Source: PoT sp049331405 (lineage in GTDB: Bacteria > Planctomycetota > Planctomycetia > Isosphaerales > Isosphaeraceae). From it: a stretch of 64,000 nt of DNA. The notes below the pieces were generated by a model. That model had not been told where the DNA came from, made no database searches, and worked only from the letters and a program-made list of their open reading frames with translations. The DNA is taken from NCBI RefSeq assembly GCF_049331405.1, contig NZ_CP186274.1, positions 682,001-746,000 on the forward strand, read 5' to 3'. A program made the position numbers and the translations under genes. Positions 1 to 7,415 of this stretch are shown here, piece after piece. Within the stretch, counting starts at the first letter, position 1. Each line of letters starts with the position of its first letter.

Positions 1-321
1 CTGGGCCGACGTCAGGTCGTAGTTCGCCGTCAGGAGGGCGCGGGCGATGGGGAGTTCGACCGAGGCCGCGTCGGCCAGCTTGACCATCCCGTCCTCGGTC
101 GAGGCGAACATCTCCTTGCGCCGGTCGAGGAGGGACTGGTAATCGTCGCGCCCCTCCAGCGTCAGGCTGCTCCTCCAGCCGGTGTCCGATTCGTCGTGGG
201 CCTCGAAGATCACCAGGGGATTCCGCAGGATCCACTGCTGTCCGTCTGCCAGCGTGACCGGCGTCCCGTCGACGAAATCGGCCCGGCGTAGTTCGTACTC
301 TCTGAGCAATTCTTCGGTCAT
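1..321 (-). CDS. Hypothetical element protein, 3' end outside window
   Basis: An open frame begins at ATG 321 and runs without a stop to the window edge (107 codons seen). The visible N-terminus starts MTEELLREYELRR and continues with a compact acidic domain containing DGQQWILRNP and, later, a helical stretch around YQSLLDRRKEMF. I do not recognise the family. It is the last visible gene of a minus-strand run (1603 down to 1) that reads away from the zinc-ribbon gene at 1830. Similar short proteins about tail or head assembly exist in phages, but nothing here proves such a role. The call rests on an uninterrupted frame, sensible composition and same-strand neighbours. Confidence 0.5.
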   Translation of the reverse strand, partial: MTEELLREYELRRADFVDGTPVTLADGQQWILRNPLVIFEAHDESDTGWRSSLTLEGRDDYQSLLDRRKEMFASTEDGMVKLADAASVELPIARALLTANYDLTSAQ

Positions 322-376
322 TGCCGTCTTCCTCGAATCGGTGGGTTGAGGTTTCGAACAAGGGAGGATTGGACGA

Positions 377-622
377 TCAACGGCGGTCCTGGCGATCCAG
401 GGGCCGACGCACAATGGCGGGGTCGATCTTCATCGACCCGGGATCAACAGGCGGCCTCCGGATGATGGCGGCGGAGATCTTGGCCAGGGCCGCGGCCTGG
501 ACGTTGGCCTTGGCCTTGGCCGCGAGCTCTCGTTGCTTGGCGAGGAAGGCCTTCCATTGATCCGGCGTGAAGCCGGGGATCTTGGAGAGCGCTTCGTTGA
601 GTTCCTGCTTCTGGACGGTCAT
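377..622 (-). CDS. Small hypothetical protein (81 aa)
   Basis: The 81-residue product is mostly helical and charged, with GFTPDQWKAFLAKQRELAAKAKAN near residues 17 to 40 (the run is split here only by composition), followed by a basic, proline-rich tail. A GAAAGG ribosome binding site lies about 8 nt upstream of ATG 622. It sits in the same minus-strand run as its neighbours, 61 bp downstream of the 195-residue gene and 55 bp upstream of the partial gene at the window edge. Family unknown. The opposite strand also has open frames here, so the strand choice rests mainly on the ribosome binding site and operon position. Confidence 0.45.
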   Translation of the reverse strand: MTVQKQELNEALSKIPGFTPDQWKAFLAKQRELAAKAKANVQAAALAKISAAIIRRPPVDPGSMKIDPAIVRRPLDRQDRR

Positions 623-683
623 TCTTGTGCCTTTCGAAGGTGTTCAGGCTGAGGCGGTCGTGCGTGGTCATGGAGCCCACGCG

Positions 684-1271
684 TCAATTCACGGGGTCGA
701 TGGTGCTGCCGAGGATCTCATCGAGGGCGAGGCGGACCCGCCGCTCGAGGAAAGCGAGGTCGCCCTCGCGCATCGTCCCACGGTTCGCCCGGACCAGCTC
801 CAGGACCTCGGCGCGGATGATGGCGTCGCGGCGGCCGAGCTCGCGCAGGGTCAGCGCGAAGGATCGCAGGCTCTCGGCCATCAGCAGCAGGGGGGCGGTG
901 TCGGACGAGTCGCCAGCTTCCACCCAGGAGTCGAATCCCTCTTGATCGGGGTCGATGGGCGGCGGGGCCGAGGGCGTCTCCGGCTCGGGCATGGGCGGGA
1001 GCGCCTCGGCCAGGCGCTGCTCGACCGTCTCGAGGAACTTCGCCCTTGCCGGGCCCCGGTGGGCGCCGATGTTGTCGGCGTAGATGGCGAGGATCTCTCG
1101 CCGGATCCATTCGTCGGACTGGCCGGCGCGACGCAGTGCCTCGGCGGAATGGCGGACGAACCTCGCCGCGAAGGAGAGCGGGGCCGGGCTCCCGGCGGCC
1201 TCCCATCCCGCGATCATCGCCCTCATCTCCGCGTTCGCTTCGGCCAAAGATATCACAGTCGTACAAGTCAT
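684..1271 (-). CDS. Hypothetical protein with two copies of a ~50-aa helical repeat
   Basis: A 195-residue protein starting at ATG 1271, which overlaps the stop codon of the upstream gene by 4 bp (ATGA), with AAGGAG about 8 nt upstream. Residues about 43 to 92 (AEALRRAGQSDEWIRREIL through VEQRLAEAL) and about 133 to 185 (ALTLRELGRRDAIIRAEVL through RRVRLALDEI) align with each other by eye, so the protein holds an internal duplication separated by a proline-rich, acidic linker (about 92 to 115). The upstream gene holds a third copy. Near the N-terminus WEAAGSPAP matches WDAAGRPSP in that neighbour. Family and function unknown; translational coupling suggests the two products are made together. 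Confidence 0.6.
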   Translation of the reverse strand: MTCTTVISLAEANAEMRAMIAGWEAAGSPAPLSFAARFVRHSAEALRRAGQSDEWIRREILAIYADNIGAHRGPARAKFLETVEQRLAEALPPMPEPETPSAPPPIDPDQEGFDSWVEAGDSSDTAPLLLMAESLRSFALTLRELGRRDAIIRAEVLELVRANRGTMREGDLAFLERRVRLALDEILGSTIDPVN

Positions 1272-1603
1272 AATTCGGTCTCCTTTGCGGCAATGGCCTT
1301 GATCGCGTCGCTCGTGATCGGGTCCGGCATGTCGGCGGGTTCCGCGAGGACCTCGGCGATGGCCTGCTCCACCAGGGGGAGCAGGTAATCCCTCGCTTTC
1401 CGATCGTCGCCGACGATCTCGGCGAACGTCTCAGCGATGTCGTCGCGAATGCCTTTCTCTGTAAACCTGTGCTTACGGAGGAGCCGGACTCGGTCCTTCG
1501 TCCGACGCAGCACGAGGAGGCTCGGGCTGGGACGGCCGGCGGCATCCCAACGGTCGACGGTCGCCCGCTGTTCGGGGGTCAATTCGCTGTAATGAATCAG
1601 CAT
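1268..1603 (-). CDS. Hypothetical protein, paralogue of its downstream neighbour
   Basis: I chose ATG 1603 (MLIHYSELTPEQRA) because GAAAGGG lies about 9 nt upstream and because the alignment with the downstream protein begins there; the frame stays open to an ATG at 1690. The 111-residue product contains WDAAGRPSP near residue 19 and one copy of the helical module (VRLLRKHRFTEKGIRDDI through LVEQAIAEVL, about residues 38 to 85) found twice in the next gene. The stop overlaps that gene's start by 4 bp, so the two are probably co-translated. Function unknown. The pair looks like a duplicated element-specific family. Confidence 0.55.
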   Translation of the reverse strand: MLIHYSELTPEQRATVDRWDAAGRPSPSLLVLRRTKDRVRLLRKHRFTEKGIRDDIAETFAEIVGDDRKARDYLLPLVEQAIAEVLAEPADMPDPITSDAIKAIAAKETEL

Positions 1604-1829
1604 TTCGGCAAACCCTTTCTTGTGAGAGATGACGCAGACTCGGATCGAGGCGGTCAGTGCCTTGAGCCCGGCTTCATTCGAGCGGGTCACTCCACTGGTC
1701 CCGCCGAATATTGGGACGGATCGCTACGACCGTTGCGTCACCACGGGCCCGGGTCAGGGGCGACGAAAGTCCTAGCGTCGATCCCGACGAAGATAGGTGG
1801 AATCCGTCCCAAGCCCGAGGAGCAGTCGT

Positions 1830-2333
1830 ATGAAGTGCCCGCGATGCGGTGAAGGCTTTCCGGTATCCCGTGCTCGCTCGATCCCGTCGGATCGGCCCGA
1901 GGTCGGCCGCGTCAAGGCGTGCCGAAAGTGTGGCCATTTCGGCGTGGTCCGCCGCGACCTGAAGCTGGGGAAGCTGCCTCAGGACCTGAACTTCCCGGAC
2001 GTGATCCGAGGGACCGCGGGGCTGACCTCGTTCGATCTCGAGGTCTATTCCGACCTGTACCTCGTCGCCGTGTGCCAGAACATCACTTACGACCCGGCCG
2101 AACTCGCCAACCCCAAGCCGCTCACCTCGAGCCTGACCTCCGATTTCACCGTCGATCATTTTCGATGCTCGGCACTGCCCGAGGGCACTCCGGCCCGCCG
2201 CAGGCGATGGGCGATCCTGAGGGCCCTCGCCATGCTGATCCGTTGCGGTGCTCTCGAGAAGACTCGCGTCTCGAAGACCAGGGAGCGGACCATATGGTCG
2301 CTCAAACTCGCACGCTACCGCCATCCGGCCTGA
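1830..2333 (+). CDS. Zinc-ribbon protein (167 aa)
   Basis: ATG 1830 follows a GAGGAG ribosome binding site. The N-terminus MKCPRCGEGFP and a second pair at about residues 31 to 34 (CRKCGHFG) form a CxxC...CxxC zinc ribbon resembling the kind seen in NrdR-like and other small regulatory proteins; the NrdR ATP-cone that should follow is not evident. The C-terminal half has a helical stretch RRRRWAILRALAMLIRCGA and ends in a basic strand, which could be a winged-helix. It starts a short plus-strand pair with the terminase-like gene (64 bp gap) and is divergent from the gene ending the minus-strand run at 1603. A DNA-binding role is an inference from the ribbon and basic C-terminus only. Confidence 0.6.
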   Translation: MKCPRCGEGFPVSRARSIPSDRPEVGRVKACRKCGHFGVVRRDLKLGKLPQDLNFPDVIRGTAGLTSFDLEVYSDLYLVAVCQNITYDPAELANPKPLTSSLTSDFTVDHFRCSALPEGTPARRRRWAILRALAMLIRCGALEKTRVSKTRERTIWSLKLARYRHPA

Positions 2334-2396
2334 TCGGCGGATTGGCCGGTGGATGAACCCTCGCCACAAGGCTCTCGGCAACATATACTTACTCAG

Positions 2397-3197
2397 ATGG
2401 ACGCTCACTCCGAACGACAGCCTTGGGAGCAGATGCCCGACGAGTCGGCCTCCGCCTACCGCGCGTTCTTGGTGTATCGCGATCTCGGTCCGGATCGGAC
2501 GGTAAACCTTGCCTCCCGCAAGCTTGCGGAGATGCCGTCGCCCGAAGGGGCGCGGAAGAGGCGCGGAAAGGCTGCGGAAGGGCCGCGGAAAGGCGCGGAG
2601 AATCCGAAACCAGGCGCCTCCGGCCAGATTCGCAAGTGGGCCAAGGATTACAACTGGGCCGAACGAGCCACGGCCTACGACCAGCATCTCGCCAGGGCCA
2701 AGGTCCGGGGCGAGGTGAAGGCGATCGAGTCCTACGCGGCCAAGCGGCGGCGGGAGGAACTCGAGGCCGAGGACGTTGCCCTCGCCGCGGCGATCCAGCT
2801 CAAGATCGATGCCCTCCAAATCCTCAAGTCGCCCCTCTACACGACGACCGACGTCCGCGAGGAGCTCGGGCCGGATGGCCGGGTGATCGCCGTGCATAAA
2901 ACCATCGAACCTGCGGGGTGGCGCAGGCGCGACGCCGCGTTCATGCTCAAGACGGCCAGGGATCTGGAGGATTCGGTCTTTCATTTCTCTCGTCGTGAGC
3001 AGGAGCAGTCGGCTGGGACCCAGGCCGACGCCGGCCCGAGGTTGCCGACGAATGGCGTCCAGGCAGTCGCCATGGCCCGGATCGAGGCCCATCGCGCGTC
3101 CATGCGCGCCAAAATGCTGAAGATGTCGCCTTCGCCACCCGGAAAGCTGGCCGATGACGAAGGCGGCGACCCCGGCAACGCGGCCGGGATTGCCTAG
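2397..3197 (+). CDS. Phage terminase small-subunit-like protein
   Basis: The start is taken at ATG 2397 (MDAHSERQPWEQMPDES); an in-frame ATG at 2349 would add 16 residues. The N-terminal third has the pattern ESASAYRAFLVYRDLG, then LASRKLAEM, a basic low-complexity linker (about 55 to 75), and IRKWAKDYNWAERATAYD, which resembles the HTH-plus-W-Y-W-R arrangement of small terminase or DNA-packaging recognition proteins. Residues about 100 to 140 are a charged helix (KRRREELEAEDVALAAAIQ). The C-terminal part (TIEPAGW...DLEDSVF) is homologous by eye to the convergent 110-residue gene that ends 3 bp inside this one. No large terminase is in view, so the packaging assignment is tentative. Confidence 0.45.
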   Translation: MDAHSERQPWEQMPDESASAYRAFLVYRDLGPDRTVNLASRKLAEMPSPEGARKRRGKAAEGPRKGAENPKPGASGQIRKWAKDYNWAERATAYDQHLARAKVRGEVKAIESYAAKRRREELEAEDVALAAAIQLKIDALQILKSPLYTTTDVREELGPDGRVIAVHKTIEPAGWRRRDAAFMLKTARDLEDSVFHFSRREQEQSAGTQADAGPRLPTNGVQAVAMARIEAHRASMRAKMLKMSPSPPGKLADDEGGDPGNAAGIA

Positions 3198-3526
3198 GGT
3201 GAGCTCTTCGTTCTCGATCGCTTAGGCGCTGCGGCCTTCGTTGCTCGAGTGTCCGACTTCCGCTCCGGCTTCGGTTGGAGCGCCCCGCTGAAGACCAGTT
3301 GCTCGAGGTCCGTGGCAGCCCGGATTAACTCGATGGCTGTTGTCTTATCCCAGCCGGTCGGCTCGATCACGATCGACAGCCCAGCTTGACCCACCGCTAC
3401 CGTGGTACGCTCGAGCGGCCAATTCAACATGGCCTGCGCCCGGGCGTGCAACTGCTTCGCAGTTTCTAGGAGATCATCCTCAGTCTGCTCGATCGAGTCG
3501 GCTTTATCCTTCGATTTGGCTGCCAT
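3194..3526 (-). CDS. Hypothetical protein sharing a module with the convergent gene
   Basis: A 110-residue product from ATG 3526. Residues about 19 to 80 (LLETAKQLHARAQAMLNWPL, then VIEPTGW and ELIRAATDLEQLVF) align with residues about 145 to 220 of the convergent terminase-like protein (IQLKIDALQILKSPL, TIEPAGW, LKTARDLEDSVF). The lysine-rich C-terminus (KAAAPKRSRTKSS) is likely disordered. The two convergent genes overlap by 4 bp at their 3' ends. Family unknown. The shared module suggests that both bind the same partner or assemble together, which is inference. Confidence 0.55.
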   Translation of the reverse strand: MAAKSKDKADSIEQTEDDLLETAKQLHARAQAMLNWPLERTTVAVGQAGLSIVIEPTGWDKTTAIELIRAATDLEQLVFSGALQPKPERKSDTRATKAAAPKRSRTKSSP

Positions 3527-3586
3527 TCGTTAGGCCCTTGCTCTTAGGTGCTAGTTCAATCGTATGTCCACTCTGCTGGGGTGGGG

Positions 3587-3862
3587 TTATCGCCTCGGCG
3601 GTGTAAGCTCGACCTTCATGCTTCGGTCGGGTTCGTCGTACTTCTGGCCGTCGACGGGCCAGGACCAATGATTCCGGCGGGGGTACGGGCTGAATGGCAT
3701 GGGCTTGGAGAAGTCTCGCAGAACTCCGGGATAAGGCCGGACGATGACAGGGGAATCGGGCTTGTCGGGCTTCAAGACCCCGACGATGACGGTCACGCCG
3801 GAGTGGCAATACTCGTCTTCAATGACCACCGGCTCGCCGACCTGGGGGATTCGCTGTTCCAC
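3587..3862 (-). CDS. Small GxWxW-module protein (91 aa)
   Basis: A GTG start at 3862 is preceded by an AGGAC-type ribosome binding site. The product is a single beta-rich module beginning QVGEPVVIEDE and ending FSKPMPFSPYPRRNHWSWP. The last part closely matches the middle repeat of the adjacent 256-residue protein (FSRPMPFSASPRPGHWSWP). Predicted beta strands alternate with short loops, as in SH3-like barrels. It lies 59 bp downstream of that protein on the same strand. Function unknown; duplication from the neighbour is the simplest explanation of its origin. Confidence 0.6.
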   Translation of the reverse strand: MEQRIPQVGEPVVIEDEYCHSGVTVIVGVLKPDKPDSPVIVRPYPGVLRDFSKPMPFSPYPRRNHWSWPVDGQKYDEPDRSMKVELTPPRR

Positions 3863-3921
3863 GATGTCAGTCCTGAGGAAACGGGGCGGGGTTGCCGCCC
3901 CTCGGATGGGATGAGGTTGGG

Positions 3922-4692
3922 TTACCAGTTCCAGCGCCCCTCAGCCGGGTGGTCGGCGTAGTGGAACCGCTTCTCGGGTTCGCCGAAGCGAGAGTCGACC
4001 GCGGCATACACTTCCGACGTCGGGGACGAATCGTGGAACACATAGCCGATCGTGGCGCCGAGGAGCTGGCCGTTGTCGACGACCCGGATCCGGTCGCCTT
4101 TCTTCGGGATCCTCGCTTCGGGTGTCGCGCCAGCGAGGGCGGGCGAGGCCTGCAACTGAGTCGCGGGCGGCTGGCCCTCGGGCCAGGACCAGTGACCGGG
4201 CCGGGGCGAGGCGCTGAACGGCATCGGCCGCGAGAAGCTCCATCGCAAGCCTGCCTGGTGGGCCAACAGCACGTCGCTGGTCGGGTGACCGGGCTGAGAC
4301 AGGCCGTTGACCATCACGGCCGCCTGCTTGCCGTCAAGGTCGGTGACCAAGACCCTGTCGAAGAGCTCGACGCCGCGATTGCCGCCACTGGCGCCTAGGT
4401 TCACGATCGGGGCCTGGACCGATGGCGAGGTGGTCGACTGAGGAGTCGAAGGGCCCCAGCCTCCAGTCAGGGGGACGGCCTGACCCCCTCTCCAGTTCCA
4501 TTCACCCGGTCCGGGCGACCCGGCCGTGCGGGTGAGCGTGCGCTGGGCGATGGACCCGCCCGGCTTGTAGACGTTGGCCTCGACCGTCTTGCCATCGGGG
4601 GAGACCGAGAGGACCATCGCGGAGGCCGGTTGGCCGGCGATGCTCGTTTGGACCATGTCCCCGATGTCCGGCATGTGTTGGGCAATACTCAT
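3922..4692 (-). CDS. Protein of three tandem GxWxW beta modules
   Basis: ATG 4692 is preceded by AAGGGA. The 256-residue product has three modules of about 60 to 65 residues. Module 1 (about 9 to 70) starts IGDMVQTSIAGQPASAMV and ends GEWNW; module 2 (about 108 to 172) starts LFDRVLVTDLDGKQAAVMV and ends PGHWSW; module 3 (about 196 to 256) starts KKGDRIRVVDNGQLLGATI and ends EGRWNW, at the very C-terminus. A proline/serine-rich linker separates modules 1 and 2. The pattern (G-D at the start, a small-residue strand in the middle, an aromatic W-x-W finish) suggests repeated beta-barrels for binding. Family not recognised. Confidence 0.65.
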   Translation of the reverse strand: MSIAQHMPDIGDMVQTSIAGQPASAMVLSVSPDGKTVEANVYKPGGSIAQRTLTRTAGSPGPGEWNWRGGQAVPLTGGWGPSTPQSTTSPSVQAPIVNLGASGGNRGVELFDRVLVTDLDGKQAAVMVNGLSQPGHPTSDVLLAHQAGLRWSFSRPMPFSASPRPGHWSWPEGQPPATQLQASPALAGATPEARIPKKGDRIRVVDNGQLLGATIGYVFHDSSPTSEVYAAVDSRFGEPEKRFHYADHPAEGRWNW

Positions 4693-4805
4693 CGTTTATC
4701 CCTTCGAGTCGTGAGTCGCTGTTGGATTGAGATCTTCCCGGCCGATCCCGGGCGTCATGGGTTCAACTTCATCCGGCGGCGGGCAGGGGCCTCGGCACGC
4801 TCGGG

Positions 4806-5156
4806 TTAGCGGGCTTGGGTGGCTTCGGTGCGACGGGGCCTCGCGGCGCCTTCGGATTGGGTTTGGTCTTTGACACCGGAAAGCTCCTCGGATTGCGGAT
4901 TCTCGGGGCGGAATGACCACATGCCTTCCACCGGCTCATCGATCGACTCGATCAATCTCCGAATCACGGTCGACCCGGGGATGCCGAGGGGTATATCGGC
5001 GGCGATGATGAAGCGTCCTTCGAACACTTCCAGGACCTCCTTGACTGACCCTCCGCGCAGCATCCCGTCGATTCGGGTGACGATGCCGTCGCCCGGTCGA
5101 GGGCTTCGGCTCCTAGGTCCTGCCAACGTCTGCCAGCCCGGCCGACCCCGATTCAT
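4806..5156 (-). CDS. Hypothetical element protein (116 aa)
   Basis: The frame opens at ATG 5156, overlapping the stop of the upstream gene by 4 bp. Residues about 20 to 85 form the folded part, with DGIVTRIDGMLRGGSVKEVL, then EVFEGRFIIAADIPLGIPG and IRRLIESIDEPVEGMWSF; the C-terminus is polar and likely disordered. Family unknown. The coupling to the upstream frame supports the view that the upstream gene really ends at 5153. Confidence 0.5.
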   Translation of the reverse strand: MNRGRPGWQTLAGPRSRSPRPGDGIVTRIDGMLRGGSVKEVLEVFEGRFIIAADIPLGIPGSTVIRRLIESIDEPVEGMWSFRPENPQSEELSGVKDQTQSEGAARPRRTEATQAR

Positions 5157-5475
5157 AGGGGCTCTCCAGTCTCGAGCTGATCGATTCGAGGCCAGAGAAC
5201 GTCCTCATATTTGCGGCCGGCCTCACGTATGAACCACTCGGGATCGCATACTGCTCGCAGAACCTGGATTCGCTCGCGATCGCCGCGGCGGCCTGCTGAG
5301 CCGAGCATCGCGAGGCGAGCGCGGACAGCATGTGGCCTTTGTGTGGCTTCGCCCCACGAAGGTGCGCCAGCCGTCGAGGCGCCAGGGCTACTGCCTCGAG
5401 GAGTTCGCGAGGCGGCGGCTCGGCGCCTTGGGCTAGATCTCGAAGCCTCCGGGGATTGCTTATGCGCTGCTGCAC
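5153..5475 (-). CDS. Small element protein, apparently split by a frameshift
   Basis: A GTG at 5475 (VQQRISNPRRLRDLAQ) has a very strong GAGAGGAGG ribosome binding site about 5 nt upstream. In that frame the protein looks natural up to HKGHMLSALASR near 5320, after which it turns into serine-rich sequence and would run on to 5113, deep into the next gene. In the neighbouring frame, from about 5320, the sequence ARLAMLGSAGRRGDRE to KYEDVLWPRIDQLETG looks natural and ends at 5153 with a 4-bp overlap to the next gene. The best reading is one gene of about 107 codons with a single-base frameshift, a sequencing error or a ribosomal frameshift site near 5310 to 5330. Function unknown. Confidence 0.45.
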
Positions 5476-5511
5476 GGAAACCTCCTCTCGGGTTGCACGC
5501 ATGCTTAGGTT

Positions 5512-5710
5512 GGGTCCAATTCTTGATTCCCGGACCCAACCTTGGGTCCGGCATAACCTCGGCCCTGTACCCGCTCGGGTCCCGGGACTCGGGTACCAGG
5601 CCCCCCACGTAGTGGGGGGGCCTCTGGACCCGAGCCCCCGAGCCCCGAATCCGGTCGGGTACTCCCGTGTGGACCCAGGCTTTCGGACCCGACCGGACCC
5701 ATGCGGACCC
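5512..5710. repeat. Cluster of nine GGACCC/GGGTCC repeats, origin-like
   Basis: GGACCC or its complement occurs at 5512, 5532, 5544, 5577, 5626, 5671, 5685, 5695 and 5705, nine times in 199 bp. Three copies extend to GGACCCAA and three to GGACCCGA. Both orientations occur on the left and only GGACCC on the right. The patch is noncoding between the helicase gene (ends 5727) and the gene starting at 5475. Repeats of this density next to a replicative helicase are typical of iterons at replication origins or of operator arrays. It could also be a recombination or packaging site. Confidence 0.55.
5598..5623. other. GC hairpin inside the GGACCC cluster
   Basis: AGGCCCCCCAC and GTGGGGGGGCCT face each other across a 3-nt loop (GTA), giving an 11-bp nearly perfect stem with one extra G in the right arm. 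It lies at the centre of the GGACCC repeats. No T-run follows on either strand, so a simple intrinsic terminator is less likely than a structural element of an origin, though transcription from the helicase gene could pause here. Confidence 0.5.
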
Positions 5711-5726
5711 GGTACCACAACAAATG

Positions 5727-7415
5727 TCAAAGCAGCAGCTCATGATCCTCGACCAGTTGATAGCCTGGGTAATTCTGGAAGCGGCCGCCGTTCATAGGGG
5801 TCGCGACCTGGACGGGGACGATCAGGCCCAGTCGCTTCATGTGGCCGATCACGGGATTGGCCCGGTCGAGCTTCCATCCGAGCTCTTCCCGGATGGTTTT
5901 GACGGTGGCCGCTCGATTCGGGGCCGCCTCGAGGAGTTTGATGGCCTCGCCGGTCCACTCGGCCATCGAACGCTCGGCCTTCTCTCGTTTTCGTTCTTCC
6001 TTCTCAACTTCACGCAGTCTCGCGGCTTCCTCGCGGGCCTCGGCCTGGGCGTCGCGTTGCTGGCTTGGGGAGGAGACGGAAACCTGCCATTTGCGGGTGT
6101 CATCCTCGCTCGTCAATTTTCCGACCTCGATGTCAATGGCTAGTTCCCCGCTGTGTCCCGCCGAGCCGCCGTACCGGAAATGCAGCCGAAACAGCCCTCG
6201 CTCGGGCTCATAGGCCTCGCGCGGCGAGAGTAGTAACCATTGCCTCAAAAATTGGCTCAACCCTGCATATGCAAACTCATTCAGTTCAGGTGGTGCAAAC
6301 GGATCAACGCGTGATTTGACAAAATGGTGAGCCAATAGCGGCGTGCAACCTTCGCCCAAGCAAAGATCCGTCACATCTTTAAACATCGCACCCATGTCAA
6401 ACATATTAGCAGCGTCGGTCTTATCAGATATCAGCATTAAATACAGAGGGTCCAATCCGAGCACTTCCAGGCCGTTGTCGACGATCGTCTTACGCAAGAT
6501 TTGCAGGTGTGAAGGATCGTTCAGGCGGGGCAGGTTGAATCCCCATAGGAGGTCCGCCTCGCTTGGCGAGATCCCGCGTGCCCGGCAAATTTCGAGCGCG
6601 CTTCGTTGGATCGATCTCCGACCCGACTCGCCCGAAATCAACCCGCACCTGATCGGCTTCGGCACGGGGAACCATCCCAGGAATTGGGTCGCGGTGCTGA
6701 GGCTGACCATTGCATCGATCAATATCGATGTCTTCAGCGTTTTCATAGGGCCGCCGATGGCAGCCGGTTCGCCTCGGACTAGCAGGTTGCTGATGAGCCA
6801 GTCGACCGGATAGGCCCGGTCAAAGAACGTTTTGGAATCGACGAAATCAACGGCGAATGCGGAACGGTCCTGCACGGTCCCGAGCGTGCGATCGCGAAGC
6901 CTCTTCAGCTTGTCGAGCGTGACATCGAGTATGTCGGCGACGCTCGAGTGACCGGCGAGGAGGGCTCGAGACGCTTCCTCGGCGAGCTCGGCTGCCTCGC
7001 GTTTTCGGCTCTTTTCGGCGACGATCGTCGCGTGATAGACGGTGTTCTCGCAATGCGCGATCGAATCCAAGATCTCGGCCAGGCGATCCGTCGCATCCTT
7101 CGCGCCGCATCCCAGGTCGACCCACGCGTCCGCCACAGCGACGATGTCTATGGGCCTACCGTGCTTCGCGAGATCCGCCATTAGCCGGAAGATGACCGCA
7201 TGATCCGGCCTGAAGAAGTCGCCAGATGAAACGATGGCAGAGACCTCGGGCCATCGCTCCGGATCTCTGAGGAGGGCTGCCAAAACTCCTGCTTCTGCGG
7301 GGACGTTGATCAACGATTCAACATCACCGCGCGTCGAGGGGTTCAGCCTTGCGATCGAGGCGAAATGGCCGTTCGGGTCAGCAGGATAGTGGCCGTTCCG
7401 CTGCTCAAAACCCAC
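5727..7415 (-). CDS. DnaB-N / RecA-like replicative helicase (AAA_25, RepA-like)
   Basis: This 562-residue protein has an N-terminal helical domain like that of DnaB (about 40 to 145, with AEAGVLAALLRDPERWPEV and GDFFRPDHAVIFRLM), a linker helix, and a RecA-like ATPase (about 200 to 430). The Walker A region is GGPMKTLKTS, with leucine where the consensus GxxxxGK[ST] has glycine; the Walker B region is VLGLDPLYLM. A charged coiled coil (about 455 to 490) leads to a C-terminal winged-helix (about 490 to 555). It probably unwinds the element's DNA during replication. It overlaps the upstream small gene by 11 bp, and the GGACCC cluster starts just beyond its stop, fitting a replication module. 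The Leu variant may be normal in this subfamily. Confidence 0.8.
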   Translation of the reverse strand: MGFEQRNGHYPADPNGHFASIARLNPSTRGDVESLINVPAEAGVLAALLRDPERWPEVSAIVSSGDFFRPDHAVIFRLMADLAKHGRPIDIVAVADAWVDLGCGAKDATDRLAEILDSIAHCENTVYHATIVAEKSRKREAAELAEEASRALLAGHSSVADILDVTLDKLKRLRDRTLGTVQDRSAFAVDFVDSKTFFDRAYPVDWLISNLLVRGEPAAIGGPMKTLKTSILIDAMVSLSTATQFLGWFPVPKPIRCGLISGESGRRSIQRSALEICRARGISPSEADLLWGFNLPRLNDPSHLQILRKTIVDNGLEVLGLDPLYLMLISDKTDAANMFDMGAMFKDVTDLCLGEGCTPLLAHHFVKSRVDPFAPPELNEFAYAGLSQFLRQWLLLSPREAYEPERGLFRLHFRYGGSAGHSGELAIDIEVGKLTSEDDTRKWQVSVSSPSQQRDAQAEAREEAARLREVEKEERKREKAERSMAEWTGEAIKLLEAAPNRAATVKTIREELGWKLDRANPVIGHMKRLGLIVPVQVATPMNGGRFQNYPGYQLVEDHELLL

